Positions 9,408 to 19,318 of a stretch of 47,229 bases of DNA are shown piece after piece. Position 1 is the stretch's first letter; every line of letters begins with the position of its first letter. The DNA comes from Caldisericota bacterium (GTDB taxonomy: Bacteria > Caldisericota > Caldisericia > Caldisericales > Caldisericaceae), in assembly GCA_003650285.1 (NCBI GenBank), contig QMOQ01000003.1:1-47229 (forward strand), given 5' to 3'. A model generated the notes under the pieces. It had not been told where the DNA came from and searched no databases. It saw nothing but the letters and a program-made list of their open reading frames with translations. A program made the translations under genes and the position numbers.

Positions 9408-9977
9408 ATGTATGGAATAATTGGGCTTGGAAATGTTGGAGAAGAATATAAAGGTACCAGGCATAATACTGGTTTTATGGTGATTGATGCTTTGGCATCT
9501 AAATGGAAAATTACACTAAAAAAAGTAAAATATTTTTCATTTTATAGCAAAGGAACAGTTAAACGAGGTAGAAATAAAGAAGCAGTTGCATTAGTGAAAC
9601 CTATTACATATGTGAATCTTTCAGGGCTTGCTGTAAAGCCCTTTATTGATGATTTGATGCTTCCTACCTCTCATCTTATTATTATTCATGATGATCTTGA
9701 TATTCCAATCGGGAAGTTTAAAATAAAAATAGGTGGGGGCCCCGGGGGTCATAAAGGCATTACTTCCGTTCTTTCGCTTGTCGACTCAAATTTTATCAGA
9801 ATCAAGGTAGGAATAGGAAGGCCTCTAGTAAAAACTGAAACAGTAGATTATGTGCTTTCTCAGTTTAGTCTTGAAGAAAAAACCACAATGGACCAAGTTA
9901 TAAACGATGTTACGGAAGCAGTTGAGTTGATTATTTTTGAAGGCATTGAGAAGGCACAAACAGTTTATAATAAATGA
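9408..9977 (+). CDS. pth: Peptidyl-tRNA hydrolase
   Basis: IIGLGNVGEEYKGTRHNTGFMVID, HDDLDIPIGKFKIKIGGGPGGHKGITSV. ATG at 9408, preceded by GGTGAG, is preferred over the TTG at 9393 used by the track. Confidence 0.95.
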   Translation: MYGIIGLGNVGEEYKGTRHNTGFMVIDALASKWKITLKKVKYFSFYSKGTVKRGRNKEAVALVKPITYVNLSGLAVKPFIDDLMLPTSHLIIIHDDLDIPIGKFKIKIGGGPGGHKGITSVLSLVDSNFIRIKVGIGRPLVKTETVDYVLSQFSLEEKTTMDQVINDVTEAVELIIFEGIEKAQTVYNK

Positions 9978-12900
9978 AATTTGAAGATCTATTTGAAAAT
10001 TCTGAAAGGATTATTCAAACTTCAGACAAAGAAAAAATTTTTATCTCACCAGATTTTGGTGTATTAGTAAAAGCAATTATCAATAAACTAAAGGACGACA
10101 ACATTATTATTATCACAAGAGATTTTGAAGATGCAAAATTACTTAGACGTATTGTTCCTGGCGGTTTACTAAATCCAGAATTTGGGTTGCATCCATTCGA
10201 AAACGGTTTTGTAGGTGAAGACAGAATTGCCAAAAAGATTGAATTTCTTAATTCATTTTACAAAAAAGAGGGAAGAAAAATTATTATTTCTTCTTTAAAA
10301 GGCCTGTTTGATCCTGTAATCCCAAAGAAATATGTTAAAGAACTCTATATTAAAAAAAATGGGAAAGTAAGTATTAGCAAACTTTCCCGTACTCTTGCCA
10401 ATTTTGGTTACAGACGGACTTTAGAAGTAGCAGAACGTGGCGAATTTTCGGTAAAGGGCAATATTATTGATATCTATACGTTTACTCATGAAAAGCCCAT
10501 TCGAGTACTTTATGGAGAAGAAGACAAAATAGAAGTACTAAAATTCTTTAACATAGAGACAAGGCGGTCAGAAAGCGTTCTTTCTTCTATTGAACTGTAT
10601 CCTATTAATTATTTTCTTTTTCCTGAGGGAATATGGAAGAAGGCTTTCGAACGGGTGAAATTATGCTTAAGAAATAAGAAAAATGAATACTTAAAGGATT
10701 CAGTGATGGAAGATTTTGCTGCTTTAAGGGAAGGCGATACGGTAGGAATCAACTATTACTTCCAATTTTTTTCAAACAAAGGCATTGTCTCGTATCCATC
10801 TCTTATCGATGAAATTAATTGCTTCACAAAAATAATTTACAAAACAATTGATACTAAGAACTTTATGAGAGAAACAAAAGAAGTATATGAGAAGAGTGTA
10901 GACACAGGTGAAATCATTCCTCTTTCTTTAGATATAATTGGAAAAGGTTTAGAATCAATAGAAAAGGGGAAAATTGTGTATTTAAGTAAGTTTTCCGATT
11001 CCGGAAAATATGTTGAACTACCTATCAAACCTCTCTCAGAAAATTTTCTCGCACTTTCTTCTTTTAAAGATTTCATATTAAGTTATCTTGACGAAAAAAA
11101 CATAATCATCATTACAGAGGAATATGAACGGGTAAAGGAATTAATCGATATTTATGAGATTTCGCCATCTAAATTAGAAAAACTGCAATTAATAGACGGG
11201 TACATGGAGCAGGGAATAGAAACCGAAAAAGTTTTGGTTTTGACTGATAAAGAATTGTTTCCGCACTATAAAATACGCAAATTGGCAAGGAAATTATTGT
11301 TTAGCGAAAAAATTGTGAGTGTTGAAGAATTAGAAACAGGCAATTATGTTGTTCATAAAGATTTTGGTATAGGAATATTCAAAGGACTTGTAAAACTTAA
11401 AATGGGAGACAGCGAAAGCGAATATCTCCTTATAGAGTATAGAGATGGCGAGAAATTATATGTTCCAATGGAAAGGATAGGTTTCGTCGAAAGATACATC
11501 GGAGACAGGCGAATTATTTCACTAAGTAAACTCCACGGTAAGGAATGGGGAAATATAAAGGAGAAAGCAAGAGAGAATGCGCAAAAACTTGCAAGGAAAC
11601 TTTTGCAGGTGCAGGCTGAAAGGACTTTGAGAGGCGGATTTTCATTTAAGTCCTTTAGAGAGGAAGAGAAAATTTTAGATCTCTCTTTTCCTTATGAATT
11701 AACAGATGGCCAGGAGGTAGCGCTAACGGAAGTAATGTTAGATATGGAAGCAGATAAACCAATGGATAGGCTAGTATGCGGTGATGTTGGATATGGTAAG
11801 ACTGAAATTGCAATAAGGGCTGCTTTTAAGGCCGTGATGAACGGAAAACAAGCGGTAGTGCTTGTGCCTACCACAATTCTTGCTATGCAGCACGGGAGAA
11901 TTTTCAGGGAACGGCTTCATCTTTTTCCAATCGAGATTGATGTGCTCTCACGTTTTACGTCTAAAGAACATACGAATACAATATTAAAGAAATTGAAAGC
12001 AGGAACGCTGGATATATTAATTGGTACGCATCGAATTTTATCAAAAGATGTAAAACTCAAAAATTTGGGTTTGCTTATTGTTGATGAGGAACAGAAATTT
12101 GGCGTCCGGGACAAGGAAAAAATTAAAGAGCTTTGTGCAAATATCGATATTCTTACGCTTACCGCAACGCCAATTCCCCGCACATTGCATTCTTCTTTGA
12201 TTAACCTGAGGTCTATCTCGCTCATCAATACTCCGCCTATGGGAAGGTTTCCTATAAAAACGTTTGTGATGCCTTTAAATTGGGAAGTTATCGTAAAAGC
12301 GATTCAGTTTGAGCTAAATAGAAAAGGGCAGGTGTTTTTTGTTCACAATAAAATTGAAAATATCTATGAGTTTACTGAGAAATTAAAAAATTTATTAAAA
12401 GATACTAGCGCAAGAATTAGCGTTGTGCACGGAAAAATGGACAAAGGGGACATTGAGCGGGTTATGCTTTTATTTTACCAGGGGAAAATAGATGTACTTG
12501 TTTCTACGACAATTATAGAAAACGGACTTGATATACCTACGGTGAATACATTAATTGTAGATACTGCCGAGAACTTTGGGCTTTCGCAGATGTATCAATT
12601 AAGAGGAAGAATAGGAAGGTCTCATATTAATGCATTTGCATATTTCTTTTTTACGAAAAATAAAAGCTTAAAAGCTGTCGCAGAAGAACGTCTGGAAACG
12701 ATAAAGGAATTTGAAGGCAAGGGAGCAGGGATAAAAATTGCCATGAAAGACCTTGAGATAAGGGGAGCGGGGAACATGCTTGGAAAAGAACAACATGGAC
12801 ACATTGTATCTGTTGGTTATAATATGTATGTGAATTTACTTGATGAAGCAGTAGCAGAGCTTAAGGGTAAAAAAATAATTGAAACGAAAGACGTTTTAGT

Positions 12901-13333
12901 ACGACTAAAGGAAAAATACTATATTCCTTCTAGATATATTTCAGTAAATAGTGAAAGAATGAATTACTATAGAAGAATTACTGGAGCAAAAGATTCATTA
13001 GAAATTAATAATATTCGAGAGGAGCTTGTTGATAGGTTTGGAAAAATTCCTCCTGAAGTGGAAAATTTATTGAAAATAGGTATTATAGAAGCTGACGCAC
13101 GTGATATAGGTATAAAGGAAATATTCCAGGAAGGGAAGAGGGTATTCTTCAGTGTAGACAAAAAGAATACTCTTTCTTTGAAAAACGTTAAGATGTTTCT
13201 TGATAAAAGTAAAAAAGCGAGATTTGGAGAAGATTACCTTTCTTTTGAGACGGGAAAAGATATAATTGTAGAAGTGTTGAATGCACTAAATATACTTAGA
13301 GAGGAAAGAAATTATGCTAAATTGGATTATTAA
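9974..13333 (+). CDS. mfd: Transcription-repair coupling factor
   Basis: CarD/RID-like region (NYVVHKDFGIGIFKGL), helicase motifs (CGDVGYGKTEIAIRAAFKAV, VDEEQKFGV, TATPIPRTL, YQLRGRIGRS), RGAGNMLGKEQHGHI. Confidence 0.97.
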   Translation: MKFEDLFENSERIIQTSDKEKIFISPDFGVLVKAIINKLKDDNIIIITRDFEDAKLLRRIVPGGLLNPEFGLHPFENGFVGEDRIAKKIEFLNSFYKKEGRKIIISSLKGLFDPVIPKKYVKELYIKKNGKVSISKLSRTLANFGYRRTLEVAERGEFSVKGNIIDIYTFTHEKPIRVLYGEEDKIEVLKFFNIETRRSESVLSSIELYPINYFLFPEGIWKKAFERVKLCLRNKKNEYLKDSVMEDFAALREGDTVGINYYFQFFSNKGIVSYPSLIDEINCFTKIIYKTIDTKNFMRETKEVYEKSVDTGEIIPLSLDIIGKGLESIEKGKIVYLSKFSDSGKYVELPIKPLSENFLALSSFKDFILSYLDEKNIIIITEEYERVKELIDIYEISPSKLEKLQLIDGYMEQGIETEKVLVLTDKELFPHYKIRKLARKLLFSEKIVSVEELETGNYVVHKDFGIGIFKGLVKLKMGDSESEYLLIEYRDGEKLYVPMERIGFVERYIGDRRIISLSKLHGKEWGNIKEKARENAQKLARKLLQVQAERTLRGGFSFKSFREEEKILDLSFPYELTDGQEVALTEVMLDMEADKPMDRLVCGDVGYGKTEIAIRAAFKAVMNGKQAVVLVPTTILAMQHGRIFRERLHLFPIEIDVLSRFTSKEHTNTILKKLKAGTLDILIGTHRILSKDVKLKNLGLLIVDEEQKFGVRDKEKIKELCANIDILTLTATPIPRTLHSSLINLRSISLINTPPMGRFPIKTFVMPLNWEVIVKAIQFELNRKGQVFFVHNKIENIYEFTEKLKNLLKDTSARISVVHGKMDKGDIERVMLLFYQGKIDVLVSTTIIENGLDIPTVNTLIVDTAENFGLSQMYQLRGRIGRSHINAFAYFFFTKNKSLKAVAEERLETIKEFEGKGAGIKIAMKDLEIRGAGNMLGKEQHGHIVSVGYNMYVNLLDEAVAELKGKKIIETKDVLVRLKEKYYIPSRYISVNSERMNYYRRITGAKDSLEINNIREELVDRFGKIPPEVENLLKIGIIEADARDIGIKEIFQEGKRVFFSVDKKNTLSLKNVKMFLDKSKKARFGEDYLSFETGKDIIVEVLNALNILREERNYAKLDY

Positions 13334-14510
13334 AAACGAGATTGCTGTAGATTCGATGCCTTTAAAAAATAAGATGAAAGAAGCGCAGAGAGAAGGAGTT
13401 AAGGCAATCATTTTGCTTGCAAATGAACCTATACCTAAAGAATGGATTCCTTGCAATATAACACATAAATGCTTTTCTGCTGATATTTTTTTGCAGTCCG
13501 ATCTAATTGAATTAAGAGAATTTTTTCTTTACTCTGGATTTTTGAAGCGAATAAGGTTCCCGTTTGTTATTTATTATGAAAACGATTTGCCTTCAGTATC
13601 TATGTTGGCCGCTCTCTATTTGGTATACAATGGGGAAAAAGTTGTAAACGCCATTAAAACGGTAGAGAGTAAAGTTATATTAAACTGGACGGATGAGCAG
13701 AAGGGTTTTATGTACAATATAGCAGATCATATAAAATTATTTTACTTAAATAAAAGAATGACCAAATTTTATGAGGCAGATATGCAGGTCCAGCTGCTGC
13801 GAAAGTTGTGCCCATGGGATAGAGAGCAAACACATAAATCGCTTATCCCTGAACTTATAGAGGAGCCGTTAGAACTTGTGCAGGCAATAAAAAAAGAATC
13901 CTTTTCCTCCATAACAGAGGAATTAGGGGATGTGCTGCTTCAAATTCTTTTACATAGCGTAATTGGGGAAGAAGAAGGAAAGTTTAGCCTGGATGAAGTT
14001 TTAGATGGACTTTTCGATAAGATGTATAGGAGACACCCGCATGTATTTGGTGAGAGCAGTGTAAAGCAAAGCAATGAAGTATTAAAACAGTGGGAAGCGA
14101 TTAAAAAGATAGAGAAAAATGGTCGTTCCGTGGATATAGCTAAAGTACTTGCAGGTTTAATTTCTGCATTTGATATACAGGATGAAGCGCGGAAGCGCGG
14201 ATTTGACTTTTCTCACATCGATCAAATTATGCAAAAAGTGAAGGAAGAGTTGGATGAAGTTAAAATGGAGATTGAGCAAGGGAGAGACCCGGCTAGTGAA
14301 ATAGGGGATCTTCTTTTTTCTGTGGTGAATCTTTCCAGATTTTCGGATGTAGATCCTGCGCATGCTTTATTTCTTTCCATGGAAAAATTTAGGGAAAGAT
14401 TTGAAAAAATTAGAGAAAAAACAGATAATAAGATAGAAAAATTTTCGGATAAACAACTTGGTGAAATTTGGGAGCAAATAAAAAAGGATGAACGAAGAGA
14501 AAAAAATTAG
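13314..14510 (+). CDS. mazG: MazG-type nucleotide pyrophosphohydrolase with an N-terminal degenerate dual-specificity-phosphatase-like domain
   Basis: Two MazG modules (CPWDREQTHKSLIPELIEEPLELVQAI...EELGDVLLQ; RGFDFSHIDQIMQKVKEELDEVKMEI...EIGDLLFSVVNLSR). The N-terminal ~130 aa have a DSP-like layout without the catalytic Cys/Arg. Confidence 0.85.
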   Translation: MLNWIIKNEIAVDSMPLKNKMKEAQREGVKAIILLANEPIPKEWIPCNITHKCFSADIFLQSDLIELREFFLYSGFLKRIRFPFVIYYENDLPSVSMLAALYLVYNGEKVVNAIKTVESKVILNWTDEQKGFMYNIADHIKLFYLNKRMTKFYEADMQVQLLRKLCPWDREQTHKSLIPELIEEPLELVQAIKKESFSSITEELGDVLLQILLHSVIGEEEGKFSLDEVLDGLFDKMYRRHPHVFGESSVKQSNEVLKQWEAIKKIEKNGRSVDIAKVLAGLISAFDIQDEARKRGFDFSHIDQIMQKVKEELDEVKMEIEQGRDPASEIGDLLFSVVNLSRFSDVDPAHALFLSMEKFRERFEKIREKTDNKIEKFSDKQLGEIWEQIKKDERREKN

Positions 14511-15549
14511 CGGTAAACAGTTAGTAAAGGAAACGGTCTATGCAATTCTTGCAGGTATTGCAGGTATTGTATTTGTTTCAATTATCACGCATAATTGGAA
14601 TTTTATTTCAATGATAAGATCATTTAAAATTTCCTATCTTGTCTTTGCCTTTTTTTTAATGTTTTTTGATTGGATTATTGAAGCATATGTGATAAAAATT
14701 ATTGCAGATGCACTTGAGTATAAGATAGTATTTAGGGATTGTTTGAATATATTTCTCATAGGAGGGTTTTTTTCTCGCATTACTCCTTTTGCTGGAGGGG
14801 GAGGAGAACCGTTTCAGATATTCTTACTTTCGCGAGATAATGCGGTAAAACCAGGGGATTCTACAGCCATTGTTGCTATTAAAACATTTATCGGGACATT
14901 CACACGGCTTTCTGTTTTTGCGCTTCTTCCAATGTGGATTGCTCTTACGAAAACACAATGGCATCTTTCTAAGACAACTAATAATTTGATAAATACGGGA
15001 ATAATCCTTACTTTAATATTTTTTTTATTTTTTATTTTTTCTGTGTTTAAACCACATGTTGTTGAAAAATGGATAGAAAATTTATCGAGGAAAAAGTTTT
15101 TTAGTAGAATCATTCCCAAGGCGAAAGTGGAAAATTCCATAGAGCAGATGAGAAAGATAGTTATAGATTTTGAAACAGCACGCAACAAAATGTTTAAATC
15201 GCGAAAAGTATATATATTACATGCTTTTATATTAAGCTTTGTATCCTGGGGTTTGGTGCTATTTACTCCAGTGATCCTCCTTAGGGGCTTAGGTGTGCAA
15301 TCTCCTTGGCCACAAATTGTTATTACAGCTCTCATTTTTTTTATTGCCTCAGCTTATATACCCACACCGGGTGGGAGTGGCACTGCAGAGATAGGAATTT
15401 TGGCTCTATTTGCAGGGCTTATTCCGCAACCGCTTATTGGTGTGTTTGTTATTGTTTGGAGAGTATTTTCTCATTATTTGCTAATTATTTTTGGTGGGGT
15501 AACAACTTGGATCAATCTTTCTAAAAAGAAAAAATCTAAACCCCACTAA
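14488..15549 (+). CDS. Lysylphosphatidylglycerol synthase TM-region / YbhN (UPF0104) family membrane protein
   Basis: Multiple TM helices with FFSRITPFAGGGGEPFQIFLLSR and YIPTPGGSGTAEIGILALF. Confidence 0.8.
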   Translation: MNEEKKISGKQLVKETVYAILAGIAGIVFVSIITHNWNFISMIRSFKISYLVFAFFLMFFDWIIEAYVIKIIADALEYKIVFRDCLNIFLIGGFFSRITPFAGGGGEPFQIFLLSRDNAVKPGDSTAIVAIKTFIGTFTRLSVFALLPMWIALTKTQWHLSKTTNNLINTGIILTLIFFLFFIFSVFKPHVVEKWIENLSRKKFFSRIIPKAKVENSIEQMRKIVIDFETARNKMFKSRKVYILHAFILSFVSWGLVLFTPVILLRGLGVQSPWPQIVITALIFFIASAYIPTPGGSGTAEIGILALFAGLIPQPLIGVFVIVWRVFSHYLLIIFGGVTTWINLSKKKKSKPH

Positions 15550-16273
15550 ACAATCTATCTCCTAAAAAGTTTGGAAGATGAGCTTTAATTATTTTTTTAT
15601 AAACTGCTTCTATGTTATATTGAAAACGTACAATTTCCATAGTGTTGTAAGAAGTATCATAGATTGCAAAGGCGCCTTCGGGATTTCCATCTCTTGGTTG
15701 TCCTACACTTCCGACATTAATGAGGTATTGATTGTCTTTTTGTAGTATAAACTTACAACCTTCTATACAAGAATAATAACTTATTTTTTTATTTTTAGTT
15801 TGTATAAAATAACCTGCAACATGCGAATGGCCGAAAAATCCAATTTGGGTTTTGATGTCTGTAAAGTTTTTTACTGCGTCTTGTGCGGTTATTAGATATT
15901 CAAAAGGGTTTTTCTCATCAAATGTTCCATGAAAAATAGTAAAATTATCTTGCTCTGAAAAAAAGGGAAGATTTCGAAGAAAAGTTTTTGAATTTTTGGA
16001 AAGCTTTTTTCTTGTCCATCTGATAGCAAGGCGTGCGTAAGTATTAAAAGATTGTTCTTCATTTATACAATTTATGGCATAATCATGGTTTCCTATAACT
16101 GAATGAATATGGAGTTCTTTAAGTATTGTTATGCATTCTTCAGGATCAGGCCCGTATCCCACAATGTCTCCACAACATATGATTGATTCAACGCCTTTAT
16201 CTTTCATTTTACCGATTACAGCGTTAAGGGCTTCCACATTGCTATGTATATCTGAAATAATTCCATATTTCAT
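15536..16273 (-). CDS. Calcineurin-like metallophosphoesterase (YfcE/MJ0936-type)
   Basis: MKYGIISDIHSNVEALNAV, ICCGDIVGYGPDP, VIGNHDYA, FGHSHVAGYF, LINVGSVGQPRDGNPEGAFAIYD. Confidence 0.9.
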   Translation of the reverse strand: MKYGIISDIHSNVEALNAVIGKMKDKGVESIICCGDIVGYGPDPEECITILKELHIHSVIGNHDYAINCINEEQSFNTYARLAIRWTRKKLSKNSKTFLRNLPFFSEQDNFTIFHGTFDEKNPFEYLITAQDAVKNFTDIKTQIGFFGHSHVAGYFIQTKNKKISYYSCIEGCKFILQKDNQYLINVGSVGQPRDGNPEGAFAIYDTSYNTMEIVRFQYNIEAVYKKIIKAHLPNFLGDRLFSGV

Positions 16274-16356
16274 GTTGTTGTATTATGTAAAATGTTTATC
16301 CTCCTTTTTCAGAATTATATCATTTCTTTTGTAATTTCATATATTTTTATATAAAT

Positions 16357-16394
16357 AAAATAGACCGGGTATATTAAAAACCCCGGTCTATTTT
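16357..16394 (-). terminator. Intrinsic terminator downstream of the opp operon
   Basis: Inverted repeat AAAATAGACCGGG ... CCCGGTCTATTTT with A/T-rich flanks; 3' of the last ABC gene. Confidence 0.8.
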
Positions 16395-16412
16395 ATGATG
16401 ATTAATTTAAAA

Positions 16413-17414
16413 TTAAGATTTCTTTGTGAATTCTGTCTTTCCACCCTTTTTAACAAAATGACAGGCTGTGAAGTGACCACTTCCTATGTCAACTAATTGA
16501 GGCATTTTTTCTGCACAGATATCTTTTGCATATATACAGCGAGTTCTGAATACGCACCCTGAAGGTGGATTTATTGGCGAAGGAATATCGCCTGCCAGGA
16601 TAATTCTTTCCTTTTTAATTTCAGGGTCAGGAATTGGTATTGCAGAGAGCAAAGCCTGTGTATACGGGTGCAGTGGATTATTAAATAATTCTTGTGTATT
16701 CGCTATTTCCATAAGCTTTCCGAGGTACATAACCCCAATTCTATCGGAAACATGCCTTACTACAGCTAGGTTGTGCGCAATAAATAAATATGTAAGGGAA
16801 AGTTTTTGTTGAAGATCCATTAACAGATTCAGCACTTGAGATTGGATGGATGCATCCAGTGCTGAAACTGGCTCATCTGCAACAATGAATTTTGGATTAA
16901 GCACAATAGCTCTTGCTATACCTATCCTTTGTCTTTGCCCTCCAGAAAATTCATGCGGGTATCTACGTAAATATTCCGGGCGTAACCCCACAACTTTCAT
17001 TGTTTCTATTGCTTTTTCCTCCTGTTCTTTTTTATTTCCTACGCGATGTACAAACAATGGTTCCCTAATAATTTCTCCGACTGGAAGACGAGGATTTAAT
17101 GAACCATATGGATCTTGAAATATGATTTGCATGTCTCTTCTTAAGGGTCTCATTTCTGATGCAGAATAGTTTGTTATATCTATGTCTTCTGCAATAATTT
17201 GTCCAGCTGTGGGTTCTAAAAGCTTTAAGATGGTCTTTCCAGTAGTGGTTTTACCACTCCCACTTTCTCCTACAAGGGAAAATGTTTCTCCTTCGAAAAT
17301 ATTAAACGATATATCGTCAACAGCTTTAACCCAGGCGATTGGTTTACTGAAAACACCACCTACAACAGGGAAGTATTTTTTTAGATTTTTAACCTCCAAT
17401 ATTGATTTCTTCAT
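16413..17414 (-). CDS. Oligopeptide/dipeptide ABC transporter ATP-binding protein (OppF/DppF type)
   Basis: GESGSGKTTTGKTIL, MQIIFQDPYGSLNPR, EFSGGQRQRIGIARAIVLNPKFIVADEPVSALD. Start at 17414 has SD GGAGG and an ATGA overlap with the upstream gene. Confidence 0.93.
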   Translation of the reverse strand: MKKSILEVKNLKKYFPVVGGVFSKPIAWVKAVDDISFNIFEGETFSLVGESGSGKTTTGKTILKLLEPTAGQIIAEDIDITNYSASEMRPLRRDMQIIFQDPYGSLNPRLPVGEIIREPLFVHRVGNKKEQEEKAIETMKVVGLRPEYLRRYPHEFSGGQRQRIGIARAIVLNPKFIVADEPVSALDASIQSQVLNLLMDLQQKLSLTYLFIAHNLAVVRHVSDRIGVMYLGKLMEIANTQELFNNPLHPYTQALLSAIPIPDPEIKKERIILAGDIPSPINPPSGCVFRTRCIYAKDICAEKMPQLVDIGSGHFTACHFVKKGGKTEFTKKS

Positions 17415-18412
17415 TTTTTCGATACCTCCTTGGCGTTTTCTATGGGGTTGAAACATCTTACCAAATGGCCTGGTTTAATTTCTTTAAGTTCCGGCATTTG
17501 TTTCCTGCAAATGTCTGTCGCAAATGGACATCTTGGATGAAAATAGCATCCTTTTGGCATGTTATGTGGGCTTGGTATCATTCCTTCAATTGCAAGTAGT
17601 GGTTGTTTTGTTTTTTTGGTGATTAAGCTTGGTATGGATTTCAGAAGCCCATATGTGTAAGGGTGTCTCGGATCTTTAAATATATTTTTTACAGATGAGT
17701 ATTCTACAATTTTTCCCATATAAGCTACTGCGACGGTATCTGCCATTTCAGCAACAAGTGCAAGGTCATGTGTGATAAAAAGAATAGCTGCTTCAATTTT
17801 TTTCTGCAAATCTTTCATTAGTTCCAGAATTTGTGCTTGAATTGTTACGTCCAGTGCAGTTGTTGCTTCATCAGAAATAAGGAGGTCTGGATTACAAGAC
17901 AGCGCCATAGCAATCATTGCTCTTTGTCTCATTCCGCCGCTCATCTCATGCGGGTATTCATTGAATCGTTTTTCCGGATCAGGGATACCTACGAGTTCAA
18001 GCATTTTTACTGTTTTCTTTTTCGCTTCTTCCTCATTTACATCCTGGTGTATAAGAATTGCTTCCATAACCTGATTTCCGATAGTATATACGGGATTCAA
18101 TGCGGTCATTGGCTCCTGAAATATCATTGCTATTTCTGAACCTCTGATTTTTCTCATTTCTTCTTCACTTTTTTTAAGAAGGTCTTCTCCTTTAAATATT
18201 ACTTCTCCTCCCGCGTTTTTACCGGGTTGATCAACTAATCTAAGAATTGAAAGTGATGCTACGCTTTTGCCGCACCCACTTTCCCCTACGAGACCCAAAA
18301 CTTCGCTTTTATGAAGCTTTAGATTTATACCATCAACTGCTTTTACTATTCCAGTGTCCGTGTAGAAGTATGTTTTTAAGTCTTTTATTTCTAATAAAAG
18401 TTCTTTTTTCAT
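17411..18412 (-). CDS. Oligopeptide/dipeptide ABC transporter ATP-binding protein (OppD/DppD type)
   Basis: GESGCGKSVASLSIL, AMIFQEPMTALNPVYTIGNQ, MSGGMRQRAMIAMALSCNPDLLISDEATTALDVTIQAQIL. Confidence 0.94.
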   Translation of the reverse strand: MKKELLLEIKDLKTYFYTDTGIVKAVDGINLKLHKSEVLGLVGESGCGKSVASLSILRLVDQPGKNAGGEVIFKGEDLLKKSEEEMRKIRGSEIAMIFQEPMTALNPVYTIGNQVMEAILIHQDVNEEEAKKKTVKMLELVGIPDPEKRFNEYPHEMSGGMRQRAMIAMALSCNPDLLISDEATTALDVTIQAQILELMKDLQKKIEAAILFITHDLALVAEMADTVAVAYMGKIVEYSSVKNIFKDPRHPYTYGLLKSIPSLITKKTKQPLLAIEGMIPSPHNMPKGCYFHPRCPFATDICRKQMPELKEIKPGHLVRCFNPIENAKEVSKK

Positions 18413-18423
18413 TTTTCTCTCTC

Positions 18424-19308
18424 CTACCTATAAAGTTTCGGGTCCAATGCATCACGCAGACCATCACCTATAAAGTTAAACGAAAGAACTGTCAAGAAGA
18501 TCATTATACCTGGCCATATAACTAAACGAGGAGCTAAGAAGATATCTTGTTGGGAGTTAGTTAGCATGTTACCCCACGTGGGCGTACTGGGAGGAACACC
18601 TAACCCAAGAAAACTTAAGCCGGCTTCAGATAAAATAGCACCTCCAACAGTCAGTGTCATAGAAACTAAAATAGGGGCCATTGTATTTGGTAAAAGATGT
18701 CTGAAAATAATCCTGGCATTACTTACGCCTATAGCTTTAGCAGCCTCAGTATATTCATTTTCCTTTAAAGATAAATACATTCCTCTAACAATCCTTGCAT
18801 TTGTCATCCATCCTAAGAAGGAAAAAACTAGAATAATATTAAGAACTCCTTGTCCCATTAATTTTGCAAGAGCCATATAAATTGGAAAGGCGGGAACTGA
18901 GAGAAAAGCATCTGTAATTCTCATTAAAATATTGTCGGCTAGTCCTCCATAATATCCTGCAACAGCACCAACTATAATTCCGAAAATAGCAGGGATAATG
19001 GCAGCTGAAAAACCAACAATCAAAGAAATTCTTCCTCCATACATCAATCTCGTAAAAAGGTCGTGTCCCATGCTATCAGTACCTAATAAATATTGAGAAT
19101 TCGGAGAACCATACAAGTAAGAAAAGTCGCTAAAAGTAGATCCGTACTCGAAAAACAAAGGGACAATAAAACTAAAAATTACAATTGATCCAACAGATAT
19201 TAATCCAATGATTGCTAATTTATGCTTCAAAAATCTTTTAGTGACTCTTGAAAGATAACTTTCTGGTTTTGATTCGGTAAATTGTACTTCAGTTCTTAAT
19301 GTGCTCAT
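18424..19308 (-). CDS. ABC transporter permease (OppC/DppC type)
   Basis: LLGTDSMGHDLFTRLMYGGRISL, EAAKAIGVSNARIIFRHLLPNTMAPILV, LSFLGLGVPPSTPTWGNML. Confidence 0.94.
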   Translation of the reverse strand: MSTLRTEVQFTESKPESYLSRVTKRFLKHKLAIIGLISVGSIVIFSFIVPLFFEYGSTFSDFSYLYGSPNSQYLLGTDSMGHDLFTRLMYGGRISLIVGFSAAIIPAIFGIIVGAVAGYYGGLADNILMRITDAFLSVPAFPIYMALAKLMGQGVLNIILVFSFLGWMTNARIVRGMYLSLKENEYTEAAKAIGVSNARIIFRHLLPNTMAPILVSMTLTVGGAILSEAGLSFLGLGVPPSTPTWGNMLTNSQQDIFLAPRLVIWPGIMIFLTVLSFNFIGDGLRDALDPKLYR

Positions 19309-19318
19309 TAAATCCTCC

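Noticed and set aside
14814-15335. 173-aa minus-strand ORF
   Set aside because: Antisense to the YbhN-like membrane protein; no recognisable domain and no RBS context.
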